DNA of 64,000 nt. Origin: Antedon mediterranea (lineage: Eukaryota > Echinodermata > Crinoidea > Comatulida > Antedonidae). The position numbers and the translations under genes are program-made. The stretch spans positions 7,624,001-7,688,000 of the forward strand of contig NC_092679.1 in assembly GCF_964355755.1 (NCBI RefSeq), read 5' to 3'. Below, one piece after another: positions 37,592-50,077 of the stretch (within the stretch, counting starts at the first letter, position 1; every line of letters begins with the position of its first letter). Under the pieces are notes generated by a model, which was not told the DNA's origin, made no database searches, and saw only the letters and a list, made by a program, of their open reading frames with translations.

Positions 37592-38379
37592 GGCCCTGTT
37601 TCTGCTGCCAACTAAATACCGTATATTATACGGTATTTTTTGAATACTGCGCTCATAAAAAATATACCGTATTTTGTATACCGTATTTTCCCCACAAAAT
37701 TTGTGGATAAAATACGGTATTTACAAATTTATACCGTATTTTTTGTACCCGTTTCTGCTGCCAATAAAAAATACCATATTTTTTTTTACATGACAAAAGG
37801 TCACCATTCGTGTTTTTATTTTCTGTCGCTGTCAGCTGCTTTACACACGTGTATAGATATATTCGGCGAAAATGTGGAGCGAAGACGTCACAGTTTTACT
37901 AAATAAATGTGTGTGGGGAAGCTAAAATGTCTGGCCACCTAAAAGGTAATAAAAGGGACAACCACATTTATAAAGACATTTCTAAAAAAATAAAGCAGGA
38001 GTATGGAATAGACTTGTCTCCAAAGCAAGTAAACTCAAAGCTGAAGAGCCTGCGAAAGCAGTACAACATTGCAAAATACAATAACTCGGGGAGGAAACGA
38101 ATTAATTGTCCCCATTACGATGTTTTCTGTGCTCTCACAACATCTCTATCACTAGGGCTAGGCTGTTGAAAGTGAGACGTAAAACTTCCTTTATTGCGAC
38201 TTTTAATTATCGATCAAATAAATGAATGGCAATTTGGGTAAAAAAGATGAAATTTAACACGACCACCCAAGAAGTATTGTTAGCAGAAACGGGGTACTAA
38301 AAAATACGGTATAAAAAATACCGTATTTTATACCGTATTTTTATACCGTATTTTGAGCAGTTGCAGCAGAAACAGGCCC
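37592..38379. mobile_element. Harbinger-like element, 788 bp, with ATACCGTATTT subterminal repeats
   Basis: The termini GGCCCTGTTTCTGCTG and (reversed) GGGCCTGTTTCTGCTG are flanked by TTA at 37589-37591 and 38380-38382, the TWA target of PIF/Harbinger. Many copies of ATACCGTATTTT lie just inside both ends. A Myb/SANT-like reading frame is the only coding remnant; no DDE transposase is present. A longer TTATACT match in the flanks, offset by two bases, is probably chance. Confidence 0.8.
37872..38169 (+). pseudogene. Myb/SANT-like DNA-binding protein of the Harbinger-like element, frameshifted
   Basis: Frame one (from 37872) reads MWSEDVTVLL, the Trp-acidic first helix typical of Myb/SANT-like domains in Harbinger elements. 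It stops at 37923. The rest lies in the next frame, from the ATG at 37927: IYKDISKKI, LSPKQVNSKLKSLRKQY and a CPHYDVF end, which match helices 2 and 3 and the usual C/F-rich closing of the domain. A one-base insertion or two-base loss near the GTGTGTG at 37908-37914 would explain the break. Such proteins bind transposon ends and help the transposase into the nucleus. Here it is probably dead, though a start at 37927 could make a partial domain. Confidence 0.6.
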
Positions 38380-38382
38380 TTA

Positions 38383-40375
38383 TACTGGTCTGGATGTTTA
38401 CTAAGGTGTGTTGCTATACTGCTGATAAGTATCTGTATAGCGGACGTTATTAGGGACTTTTTGGTTTGCGATGACCTAGCCTAGGACTTTTGTAAAGTAG
38501 GCCTTACACCATTCGTCTTAAGTCTGTAAAATTGATTTCAACTATTTTTGCAAGGTTCAAATAATAATGGTTGTTTTACATATTGCCTAATACAATGTTT
38601 TGAAGAGCTTTACATACAAAAATGATCCATAAAATATAACAAAAAAAAAAAAAGAAGCATGTGTGATTTGTTTACAGTCATAATTTTGCTTTGTAGTGGA
38701 TTGGGTGTGTACACTTTATGGTTTGGATTTTGTCCAATACTGTGATGAAATTTCAAGATGTAAACACATCTATTTTTAAATAGTCAAAATTACACAACTA
38801 AATGGAATCAAAATGTAACCATTTATGGTAAATTTGTAACTTTGTAGAGTGATTGTTTACATTTGTATGGATTGAGATTTGTGTATTGATATATTTACTA
38901 CACTCACTGTAGCCGTTGCCAAAAACATGGGGAGTGAGTGATGTGACATTTTTTTATACAAATAACTAGTAAATCATTAATGTTGACAAGCATATAGTTT
39001 TATTTTAGCATACATTTTGTTTATTTTCCTTGCCAATTTTGAAATTTCCTATTCATAAAGACCTCGTAATATTTTATTATAATATTGTAAAATTTGTTAT
39101 TAAAAATGTTTGTTTTTGATCCAGACTTCTTTTGTGAATTAGTAAAAGCGTGTTAAGTTCTACCAGTCATTGTGTAGAATCTTAGCCACAAAGTAAGAAC
39201 CATTGTATGCAAATAAGTGGTTAGAAGCATCGACCAATCAGTTGTCATAGAAGCCTGCAGCTTATTTTGGATCCAACTAGTTGTCATCAACTGAACACCT
39301 GATATTTTTACCTGCCTATTAATTTGCGTGGCATTTTTTTTGTCTGCTGACATGTGAAGTTCTATTTTGAATTGATTTAATTAGAAGTGCTCTTGCATTT
39401 GATTTGTAATCAGTATACTAATATTTGGTCACAAGGTACTGTAGAATTCAACCTGATGATAATTGATATTTATGGAAACTTGATCAGGTCTATGATAAAA
39501 ATAGATTTATCATTCCATGTTGTACATTGTTATTATTGTACCAAGTACTACTGTAATAATAATATTGCACATTTAACTGTTTTTAGAATTTGAAAGCCAT
39601 TGTAATGTATGTATTATATCATGAAGCATTTCAATGAGTAGAAATCCACTGTAGTTTATTGTCCTGATTAATTGATCAAACAATTATGAATTTAAAATAA
39701 TACATATTAACCAACTTCTTAATTCAAGACAAGACTGAACAAGTTATTGTTTGAACTGTCAATAAACTTTACTAGTTTGTTATGAAAACAATTCCCTCTC
39801 TACAAAAATGGAATAACCTTGAATTTTTAATGAGGCTTTATTCAACACTTTGTATAATTGGCTTAACTTTTCTTTACTCTATTGTTGTGAAGTAACACCA
39901 ACCAATCAGATTATGGTATTGGATAGTGAACAACCAATCAGAAAGCTTGAGTATGACTTGGTACCTAAGAGCATGGCTAGAATAAATGATTATAAGTTTA
40001 GTTTTTCTTGATGATGATTGTGATTTGTCTGATGATGTTATTATTGTCTGGTTTTTATTAACCAATAGAAAAACACAACACAAGACAAATACTACAATAT
40101 AGTTGTTTTGGAAATCCCAAGTTAATTTTAAAAGGAAGGTATTCCCACAAGACAACTCACTTATGATTCTACCTTTGGAATGAACAAATGCTTCAGAAAC
40201 TTTGAGCTGATGTACAACTTTGGATTTTTATTCTATATAACAGTCATATGACAAGAACTACTGAACTGTCATTGAGTAAAACAAAAAGACTTTTAATTTA
40301 TCTATTTGATGTCTTGGCCTTTGGATGTTTTAACATTTAAATGTTTCCATTTGGCGTTTCATGATCCATTTGTAG
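38383..40375. other. Intron 1, part next to exon 2
   Basis: AT-rich with no recognised element. A second possible acceptor (TTTGTAG at 40369-40375) and an in-frame ATG in good context (ACCATGG, 40380-40386) lie just before exon 2. Confidence 0.4.
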
Positions 40376-40449
40376 AATTACCATGGATGCTGATCGTATT
40401 TTAAGAGATATTGTTGTAATCATGAATGTTTGTGGTGTCATGTTTACAG

Positions 40450-40637
40450 AACGTCGAGGACGATACCGATCGGAAGGCGATGCTCCAATGGAAGAGGATG
40501 CTTTACCTTTACCAGATGTGGTTACATTTCGAGAACGGGCAAACTCGGCACCGACGAGGTCATCACGAATGATTGCTGTCGGTCGAGAGTTGAGAAGGAT
40601 CTCTGATGAAATTCAAATGTCTTTTGAAACATTACAG
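40450..40637 (+). CDS. BH3-only protein, coding exon 2 (BH3 domain)
   Basis: Encodes residues 187-249. RERANSAP at 214-221 fits the RxxSxP 14-3-3 rule around S219 and lies ahead of the BH3, as in vertebrate Bad (S136 region). The BH3 helix is at about 228-245: hydrophobic positions V230, L234, I237 and I241, the small residue S238 and the essential D239, in GRELRRISDEI. This is closest to Bad and Bim. It would fill the groove of anti-apoptotic Bcl-2 proteins and may activate Bax/Bak. The acceptor TTTACAG is in phase 1 with exon 1; the donor CAG|GTTAGT leaves phase 0 into exon 3. The exon is present in every isoform I can propose. Direct sequence recognition is strong; activity is inferred. 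Confidence 0.88.
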
Positions 40638-43600
40638 GTTAGTACATAAAGTTTTTAGTTGTAATAATGCACCAAAAAAAACCAAAAAAAAACATGACAA
40701 TAAGGGAAGATTTTAATGTCCAAAGTTTTCTTAAACCTGCAAATAATTGAACATTTGTAATAGTTATTGTTGTCATGAAATGTAATTTCCCAGGCTATTT
40801 TGGGTATTGGAAGTCAATATATTTCACAATTTAATTTTGTGATTTTGTCAAATTTACAGATATTTATACTCATCTATATCTCCTGTAAGTTATTTTTCTT
40901 GTATTTAAATTTTTGGTATGAAAAAATTGTTTTTGTGGTTATTAAAATGTCTTATTCAAATTAGAAGAATTGCTGCAGAAATAATAATTACAGGTTTTTT
41001 TTTTTCATATATTTGTATTAGATTTTATAATAGTTCACCAAAATATTTAATATCATTACAACTGTAATGAGATTTAACAAAGCAATGCAGGTCTTGTTAG
41101 AACTATACAGCTATAATATTCTATATATATTAAATTGTGTCGAATAAACAACAAAAGCAAAACTAAGAAGTAGTGCGATAACATCATTAGATTCATTGCT
41201 CATTTAATATGATAGCAAGTGTTTGAATTATTATTATTATTGTAAACACACATTTTAGGTACATCTTTTAATAGTCACAATGAAAAAAAACCATTATAAA
41301 CATCATTAATTTAAAAAAAATGCAAATGGCCTATAAGTAGTATTTAAATAGCTAGTGGAAAGATTGTTATAACTTGCTATTAAACAGAACAAACAAACAT
41401 TTAGTCATCAAGGAGAACCTAATACCAAAAATAAAAACTTAGTAAAGTGCATTTTGGATTAAACAAACCTAACTAATCGTTGGTGTGCTACTATTATTAT
41501 GTTTCTAATAAATACTTTAAAAAAAATAATGCACTTTTATTTATTTATTTTCCTTTATTTAATATGTCCATGAAATAGTTCTCTGTATTTCTTAATATCT
41601 CCTTGAGTATTACTATGCAAACGTGCGTGATCCTGTTGGTATTCTTTGTGATGACACCAAAGGGCACCTTTAGTTTAATAGTATACATGCTGTTGGATCA
41701 ACCACCACTAATAATAGATCTATCCGGTGTGGTATCTAATTTTGTTCTTTGGTGGATCCTGTATTACCATTTAATACCCCTGTGTAGACAATACCCCTAC
41801 TTAAGGACACTAGTGTACATACAGTCAGGCCTAAAGTCATTCAAATATTTTTACAGTCTTCTTATAATACATTCATTTACGTTCAGAAATATCAAGTGTC
41901 AAGCAGTATCAGCTTTAATCACAGATTTATGCTTGGCGATTATTACAGAAAAAAAATAACTAGAAAAAAACAAATATTCAGTATTCATTAATAGTCAAAT
42001 TGATATAGATATATAAATACTCAAGTAAACATAGCAAAGATTCATTTATTTTGCTCTACTACTGTAACATTGACTGTATTTATCGTTTAATTTATTTCCC
42101 CCAAAGGCAAATAAAGCTTATTAAGGAGTCAGTCTTACTTCTTGTATTTCATATACTTTGCATGTCCTGCTCCTCGCTACACATGCTTATGGTTATTGCC
42201 AGACACAACCACAGCTCACAGACACAATACAACAAGTCCGGACACGCAAGTTTTTTTAATACTGAAACATGTTTAAAATTCCACTCTCATGAGTGATTCG
42301 TGATTCTCGTATTTATGACACGATACTGTGTTTCACCTGTAGTCGTTATCCAGGGTAGTTTAATAGTCATCATTTTTTAGGTCCCTGGATTTGTCTTTAT
42401 TACGTTTTCCTATCACTAACAGTTGGATTGTAGAGTTGAAGATTAGACAGAACTTGAATGACGATAAAGATGCAGTAATAATAATGATTAAATATAAATG
42501 AAAAATAACAGATTATAATCTATGATCGGCGTAATAAAAAAATGTGATGTTTAAATGGCTGTGTGTGCTACCTGTTTTAAAAATGTTTTTTTCATGCATT
42601 CAGTGTTTTAAAAAAGGTATTTGTTTTTAGAAATTAGCTCCATTTAAAATATTCAAAATAAATAGTTCCTTTTGGTTTGTTCATACTGTCCTACAGTGTC
42701 AACAAATTATTTGTTCATCACTTTTATTTGTTTTTAAAATTATTATGTAGCCTTAATGATAGCCCTAATGTGGTGTTATGCTATATTGTGTCTTATATTC
42801 ACCATTATGAATGAAATTTGAGAAAAAGCATCAATGCTTTGTGTAAGAATGTACGTGGAATATGGAAGTTGAAACTTTAAATACATTGATACAGTTAAAT
42901 GATATTCTGCCTGATTAGATCTTAATCATTGGTGTATAAGATTAGATCATTGAGGTGTATAAAGCTGTTTTGTCATGCTTTCCATAATTCAGTAATAGCA
43001 TAATAAAAATCAAGCCCAGTCAAGATTTGTTTCCCACAAAAGCAACAAAATCGGCATGATTTGTGCTAATTAGGCCTATTTACCATCACTTCTTGTACTA
43101 TTCACTAGCAAAAAAGGTCGTTCATGGCTGAAAAAACTATTCAATAAAAGATTGTCGTTGATTGGAGACTTAAATTAACTCTGTTGGGTACTTCTGCATG
43201 ATTCACCTGTATATTTGCATTACAGTTACATTATCACCTATTTTCAATGTTTATTGTCCATATTTGTTGTCATGGGTGTTTGTTTTATTGAGTTTTAAAC
43301 AATTTGTAATGACCTATCTAAATTCAAATTGGGATTATCAATAATAATAGTACCATTGTGTTGGTAAAAACTAGACCTCCAACTATCACTGGCCTACTTA
43401 AAACAATACTTGCCCTACATAATAGTTCAGTTATTGATTTTGTTGTTTTCAGTTCATCTGTATTGTAAAGAAAGCATCACTAGTCATTTTTATAATGAAA
43501 TTTAAAAATCAAATTTTGAAATTAAGTTAAGTGGTTAAATGTAAAGAAGCAAATTTAATTTCATAAAAAAAAATGATGGAATATAGTAAAGATGTTATTT

Positions 43601-44442
43601 AATTTGTTTCATATCTTTTCCTGAGGCACACGTTTCAATGCCATCTGTTAAATTAAATTAAAGCATGCAACATGAATGTGTGATAATATTATACCCAATC
43701 ACAAGATTTAGAATGTTAAATATATTTTTAGCAAGTGCTAATAGATTAATATAATAATAAATTTATAGTACACCCTTTTAATCTGTCCCTTACTTTCTAA
43801 ATACATTTAGTACCAACATAACCAATTGATGATTTTTAAATTAAAATATTCCTTCTTCATAATGGCAATTGGTTACAATTTTCCATGACAAAATTGACTC
43901 AATGTAAGTATTTGGACTGAGCATAATTTTAACGTGAACCAGGATATTTTCTGTTTGCGCAGGTTGTAAACTCTACTAATGATGCCATAGGCATTGAAAG
44001 TGAGCAGTCTGCATGTCTATCGGCTGACAATTGTGTAACAGTCATTTCCTCTGTTCTTTGTTTATAAAAAAAACCTTTTCCATCACGCTAATGGCCACAA
44101 ATTAGATAGTCGTGGACTATTGACCATGCACTGTTCCTCTTTCGTATTTAAACGTGACAGCTTTTTTTTCTTTTTCTCTTTCATCATTCGATTTAACATT
44201 ATCCATCATGTTTATATAGAGATATAGTCACTGTTGTCAACTTATGGATTTCATTATATTGTGACACATATAAAATTACTACAAAACTTTTGAATAGAAT
44301 CCCGGTGATAATATCAAAAACACATTGTAAACACAAAGTTTATTTTTAGAAAATGTGACCAAAAAAAAGGTAACTTAACCCAAAATTTTTCTATATTTTG
44401 TTTATCATTGTCAACATTCAAACACATCTTTTTGTTTTTTAG
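40638..44442 (+). other. Intron 2 of the BH3-only gene (3.8 kb)
   Basis: Begins GTTAGT and ends TTTTTTAG. AT-rich. The hydrophobic frame at 41603-41959 and the frame at 42051-42296 have no recognised domain or compatible splice context. No mobile element with clear ends was found. Confidence 0.7.
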
Positions 44443-44547
44443 AGATTGGATGTTGCAGCCGGGGAACAGAATATTTTTATGAGGGTTTTTAATAGTTTTA
44501 GAAGACGACGACCACCGAGTGTTCCAGAACATGATGATTCATGTTAA
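44443..44547 (+). CDS. BH3-only protein, last coding exon (basic C-terminus)
   Basis: Phase-0 acceptor (TTTGTTTTTTAG) followed by 34 codons and TAA at 44545-44547. Residues 250-283 include QNIFMRVFNSF, an amphipathic hydrophobic patch, followed by RRRR and a short acidic end (PEHDDSC). Vertebrate Bim and Bmf end in a hydrophobic segment that binds membranes. Here the tail is short, basic and has no transmembrane segment, so membrane contact would be peripheral. The exon is too short to find by length alone; it is called from splice phase, the strong acceptor and the stop before a long AT-rich 3' region. Confidence 0.7.
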   Translation, partial: RLDVAAGEQNIFMRVFNSFRRRRPPSVPEHDDSC

Positions 44548-46062
44548 GAAAGACTTTTTTCATTGACATTTTGAAGCAAGCAAGTAAAGAAAGAACTTTT
44601 CATTGAGACTAAAAAATGGATCAATGCTGCTATTGACTTACTTAAAATGAGACATTCCGTAAGAGAAGTTTACAAAGGCTGCAGTTTGAGGACTACAAGG
44701 GCAATATAAGTTAAGTACTGTCAAAGAAATGGAGATTATACAGCTACAACGAACTATATAGAAAAGAAAATAATTCTTACAAACTATATTTTTTTGGAAA
44801 GATCAACTCTACAAGACAGACATTGGCAAATGACAAGTAGCTAAAAAAAGGTAGAGGTGACTTGAACTGTAAAAACTATTTTTCAACTGTATTGTACAGA
44901 ATGTATTTCACATTGATTGTGTCCATACAGACAAAAAAAGAGACATAGGTACATCATAACTAAACTCTCTCTTGTTCCGTCTGGTGGCACACCGCAGCAA
45001 GTTATCTCTTGCTGTTTCTCAGCTTTGTTCAGTATTTTCCAATCGTCAAGTTACACGTCATTGCATTGTACCACCAGTGAGATAATAATACATACTGTAG
45101 CTAACTGTACATTGTTTTTTTTCGATGACCACAAATGTTAGTTACAAATTTAATCTGTGAGCCGTTGAACTTAAAGACGCCATTTTATTTAAGTCTGATT
45201 TCAACAACTCTGATTGGATAGATTTAACACCATATCACCATCGAGTATGGTGAACAGGTAGTGCTTAAAACATATGTTTATATGCAATTATGACTATTCA
45301 TATTTTTTAACTGAGTTATTTTATTTTTTTTACAACTTTATTTAAAATGTTTGATCAAAATTCTTGCTGACTTTGAAACATAGCTTTGAAGCAATCTTGT
45401 TTTTAAATACTTGTTATTTATTTATGTAAAATATTCCAGTTATGTCATGTTAATACACATTATAAGTTAAATATGAAAGTATGTTTACCATTCATTGCAC
45501 TGGAATCAAATTTTGCTTTTAGTTATGTTTCAAACAAGTAATTTTTAAGTTAAGTTTTAATTTCATTTCAACAAAAAGAGTACTATTAATCTGTGTTTAA
45601 TTATTGTCTGCACCATTTTTTTAAAGTATAAATTTTTCCTTTTTGGCTTCGGACGTAGTTTTACTATTTTAACGCCAAACTAAGCTTCCATTTTTGTTTT
45701 GTAAATTCTTGTTTTGTGTTTGCATTGTTGGAACCTGCTATAACATTAGTTGAACGGTGCTAAATGCTTTTTGTAAGAAACTTACAATAGAAATTTGTAA
45801 GAGATTATTTTTTCAAAATTGTTGTTTTGTATTGACAACCTATCCCATTTCCAACAGGAATGTCTTGATGAGAGCAGGTGAATTGTTTTAGGTTAAAAAA
45901 ATGTTTGTCTTCAAAAAAAGACGAGAGATAAAACTCCTCCATTCCAATGTGGAATTATAATTTTAATCTAGTTTAAATTTTATAAAAGTTGTGATATGAT
46001 TGATTTCTAATTATGTTCTGCAAAGAAAGAAACATTTAATACATTCACATCATTTCTAATTA

Positions 46063-46172
46063 TTATGTCAAAATACTATGTTTTGTCAAAATACTATGTT
46101 TTGTCAAAATACTATGTTTTGTCAAAATACTATGTTTTGTCAAAATACCATGTTTTGTCAAACTCCTATGTT
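46063..46172. repeat. 18-bp tandem repeat, about 6 copies
   Basis: The unit is like TTTGTCAAAATACTATGT. The matching open frame (MFCQNT repeated) is an artefact of the repeat. Confidence 0.95.
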
Positions 46173-46896
46173 TTGTTTGAACTCTTCAGCAGGAAATGGT
46201 TGTGTAGAAACTGTCAACTCAAATTATGAAACTTGGATACACTTCCATATTTACTTACAACATGTACATTGTTGACATGACTATGTGTTAGTTCAGCTTC
46301 TTGCTCACATATTTTGTCTCGGAAATATATATATATATATAAACATATATCAATATTTAAGCTTTAAGTTTTCATGAGGAAAGAAAGCAGTTTTCCGATT
46401 TTTTTTTTATTGTGAATATTAATATTCAATAGTATATAATGTTAAGCATGTGTGGAAATTGTATTATGTATAGAATAAGATAGATTTACTTATTGTTAGG
46501 TAATTGTAAGTCATTTACTTAAAATGTTCTTGTTTGATTCAATGACTTGCGTATTACCTTGACCATGTATAAATGTAAATATGTAGATAATGTGCGTTCC
46601 ATTTTTGCGCTGGTGTTTTGGTTAAATTTGAAGGAAATTTTTTTTATTGACAACAAGCGATTTCTAAGAATCATCTTTGCAAATACAGTCTCAATCAATT
46701 TAATTCGACAAGAAACCTAGATAAATTATCTCTAGGCCTATACCATTTTTTTAAAGTACTGTAGTAGGATTCTTGAGATTGTTTGTGACATTTGAACTTG
46801 TTAAATGTACAAATTATGACCAGTCAAACAAATTTAAGAAAACAGATTTTCTTTGATGATGTTTTCTTTTTGCAAGTGCAATCATGTTCTGTAGCA

Positions 46897-46902
46897 AATA
46901 AA
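46897..46902 (+). terminator. Candidate polyadenylation signal AATAAA
   Basis: AATAAA followed within 20-30 bases by a T-rich stretch (TTGTTTTTTTG). Assigned to the BH3-only gene by position only. Confidence 0.3.
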
Positions 46903-49611
46903 GAGATTATTGTTTTTTTGAACGAACCTAAAAACTAATTACATCAAAAACAGTACAATATTGGGGAATGCAATGATTAAGATATAATACATATATATTT
47001 AAGAAAGTTTTAGTTGGGGGAGAATTAAAAATGATAAAGTTGTAGCAGAGTTGGAAAGATTACGCACATAAACCATCTCATTTGTAAATGTTTATTTCAA
47101 TTATTACGTAATTTATTCCCTAAAATTAATTGTGTACTACTTGGCTAATAATAATGCCTTGTGTTATACACAATGTTAATTGTGCCCACTTGCTCTCAGT
47201 TTCCTTGATAATAACAAAAGAAATATGTACATGGCTTTTTTTATGGAGTAACATTTTAATTCCCCAATAATCGGGCCAATAAAACACATTCTTGAACAAA
47301 ATCATTTTTAATTATTGTCTGGACCATTTATATAAATAATTTATTGGGCATTAATTATTTAAAAAACAAATTCCCTCATTTGAATAAAGTGTGCTGCAAA
47401 TATCTTGTCAGGACTGTTAAATTATTAAACTTGTGTATGTTAAATAGCAAACAAAGTAAGAATCTTCTATGTTATGAGTATTCTGTAAAAGTGGTCGTCT
47501 CAAGTTTGCTGTTAAAGTTGCATTCTTGTGAGTTGTTTCAAAGTTTCAATTGGGTTGCGTGTTCCATGGTAGCATGCATTGTATTTTCCATGCATGCATT
47601 ATTATTTTGGTTGTTGTACTCATCCATTGTGCAACCATGGAGTTGTCATCAGGGATTATAGTTTAATAACTACCCTGGTGCAACCATCAATGAGGAGTGC
47701 ACATACAGTGTGTTTATCTACATGGTACATTGTAGCTTTGTGCAGATTGTTGGTGCGGGTGTATTTGGTCATTTCATTTTCAGCGTAAAACAGTGTTTGA
47801 TGAAACACATAACTTAGCTGTTCAATGGGGACATTGAATGCTGGCAGGTTTTGTTGCTGAAAATGTCCTCTTTTTTGCATATAAACATTTTGATTATACA
47901 TTTGTTTAATCAAATTGTTGTTGCAATTCGAGAGATTATTGATAATTATTTTTTGTGGGGTTTAGAGGTCCTATAGATATGGCACTGTTTACGAAAATGT
48001 AAAATGTCACATTAATGTTAACAACTCATAAGAATGCTTCTAAGAGTAGTATACAAATTGTGTTCAAATCTTGTTAAAATTGTTATTTAAGGAATATAAT
48101 GAGTAAATTTGCAAGAGTGCTAAATAATGCTGCTATGGGCACACTATTTTTAAAATGCTGGCATTTTAGTCCCAATTTGTAACACGATTTTATTTTTCAA
48201 AAAAAAAACAACTCATTCCACAGGCAATAAATTGTAACGTTCTGTGAATGTGTTGGCAAAAATCCTATTAAAATCATAACAAAAACAAGAAAAAAAAATT
48301 GTCTATATTTAAAACTAGTGCAATTAAAACGTATGCATAACAAGGTCCTATTTATTTAAAAGAAGTGTACTGTATGCTAACATAAAACAATCAGAAATGC
48401 TTTTTAACTTAAGAACTATTCTTAATTCATGTAGCCACGTACTTATAAGGCATTGTTCTCGTTTTCTTCTGATTTTGTAACAGCTACAAAAATCTTTTCT
48501 TAGGAACTTGTAAAATAAAATTAGAATTTAACCTAATCTATAAAATTTTCTTAAATTGTGTATTATTTGTTGAAATTGATTATCAGTAGTTTGACATCAT
48601 TCTTGTGGGCGTACGGACTAAACACGCACACTACGCGCATCGCTCTTAATATTATAAATAATCTTGCGTCATATCTATCTATACATCAATCTATCATACA
48701 TCTATTTCATCTGTACATCAAACTCTTCTTGAATAATTTTACCTTCTTTTATGAGAACGACAAGAATTTTACCGAAATAAATCCTTTTAAACCATCATCG
48801 TAAATATTGACATTCTATGCCTTTAAAGCAGTTTTTAAACTTGTTTGCTGGGGGAATATTGAACCGGCCGACATTTTACTCAACTATCTTTGTATTGTCA
48901 CCCAAAACCGACATCATCTTTTATTTAATTACTTTTTCTGTATATATTAGTAGTTACTCGTGCATTCAACTAGGATTAACATTTTGCAATTTATCTCCTT
49001 GAGCACACGTTGCGTTTTAACTTGTTATCTGCTGCGTCTCAATTATTTTACTGTCATTTTTACTTGGTGTGAACGCAACTTATGTAAACTGAGATAAACA
49101 TTCAGTATCAAGTCTTGAATTCCCCAATGAAGATAAAGTCTAAAAGTTGTAGAAACATGACGTGCTATCTGAGGGGAAAATATTGAGCTACCTAATAAGA
49201 CGATACTTCAATGGCCAAAAACAGGCAGTACATTTTTGTGAAACACTATGAATTAGGTAAGTAATACTCGGTCACGTGTTGACGGGAGTACAAAACTGTA
49301 ATATTCATACATTTATTCTTTCTTTTATTCTTTCTTTATTAAAAACAAACCAATTGGCAGCAAATCTGCTGAATTGCATGGTAAGGGACAATATACATCA
49401 AAAGACAAGTAAAGTAATAGTCATTATTAAACAAAATTATCGCAATTACAAAATATATGTACATTGTTTAAACTATGCACGCGTCAACTAAGGAAGCGCG
49501 TGTAACTAAGTGCCCTGCTGTAAGATTGGTTTCTACTCATCAAAGTTACCGTGAAACCAACTTTGCTGTCTGAACGGGCCCTTTCATACATCGTAATCCT
49601 GGTACAGTTTC
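46903..49611. other. Unannotated stretch
   Basis: AT-rich intergenic sequence. Frames at 47344, 47579, 47656, 48558, 48817 and 49276 have no domain, splice or codon evidence. Confidence 0.4.
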
Positions 49612-49830
49612 TGTGTAAGGCTTTGTTCCCACTATCGACGCAATATAACGCAACCTACGGAACGTAAGAACATGCTCTTCCAATAATTGTGTTTTCCCCC
49701 GCCTGCGTGACATAAAAAGCGATGTTTGCAGCACTGTTGCGTCGTCGGTTCCCACTTGTGATTACACAATAAAGCACGTTGCGTCGATACGTCGCTGCGT
49801 TGCGTTGCGTTCTAGTGGGAACCACGCTTA
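49612..49830. mobile_element. GGTTCCCACTAG-family MITE, copy at 49.6 kb
   Basis: The left end reads GCTTTGTTCCCACTATCGAC and the right end CTAGTGGGAACCACGCTTA. The right half (CCCGCCTGCGTGA, GCAGCACTGTTGCGTCGTCG, GGTTCCCACTTGTGATTAC) matches the half-unit of the 58-kb palindrome. The minus frame at 49546-49755 reads across this element and is not a gene. Confidence 0.8.
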
Positions 49831-50077
49831 CAAGTTATTCAATACAATGGAAGGTATTTTACTGAAAGGAAAGTGAGGTCTTTCAAGTTAAGTATTGATG
49901 AGGTGTAAGTTCAGTGACTTAATGACAAACATTGGCCATGAATGTACGATTAATGTTTTAATAAAAACATCCACTGTGACACGAACACCAATACTAAAAT
50001 ACATTAGCGTTTCCTATCAACCATACCCCATTTAGGTTATACTGTAATTTACTCTTAGGCTACATCATTCAATGTAA
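49831..50077. other. Spacer between two MITE copies
   Basis: AT-rich; nothing recognised. Confidence 0.4.

Larger units (their letters stand above)
25425..40449 (+). other. Intron 1 of the BH3-only gene (15.0 kb)
   Basis: Bounded by GTCAGT and TTTACAG. It contains a TTAA MITE, a candidate alternative first exon with a CRE upstream, a 33-bp minisatellite, a G-quadruplex tract, a 2-kb TIR element and a Harbinger-like element with a Myb/SANT remnant. Other open frames at 25653, 26538, 26900, 30556, 37399, 39153, 39387 and 39874 show no domain or splice support. Confidence 0.75.
44548..46902 (+). other. Probable 3' UTR of the BH3-only gene
   Basis: No further exon is evident. The first clear AATAAA I favour is at 46897-46902; another is at 47278-47283. 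The true end was not determined. The UTR contains an 18-bp tandem repeat at 46063-46172. Confidence 0.4.

Noticed and set aside
41603-41959. Hydrophobic 118-codon + frame in intron 2
   Set aside because: Begins at a non-ATG codon, no recognised membrane-protein family, and no splice sites compatible with the BH3-only gene.
46078-46275. MFCQNT repeat protein
   Set aside because: Product of an 18-bp tandem repeat in the probable 3' UTR.
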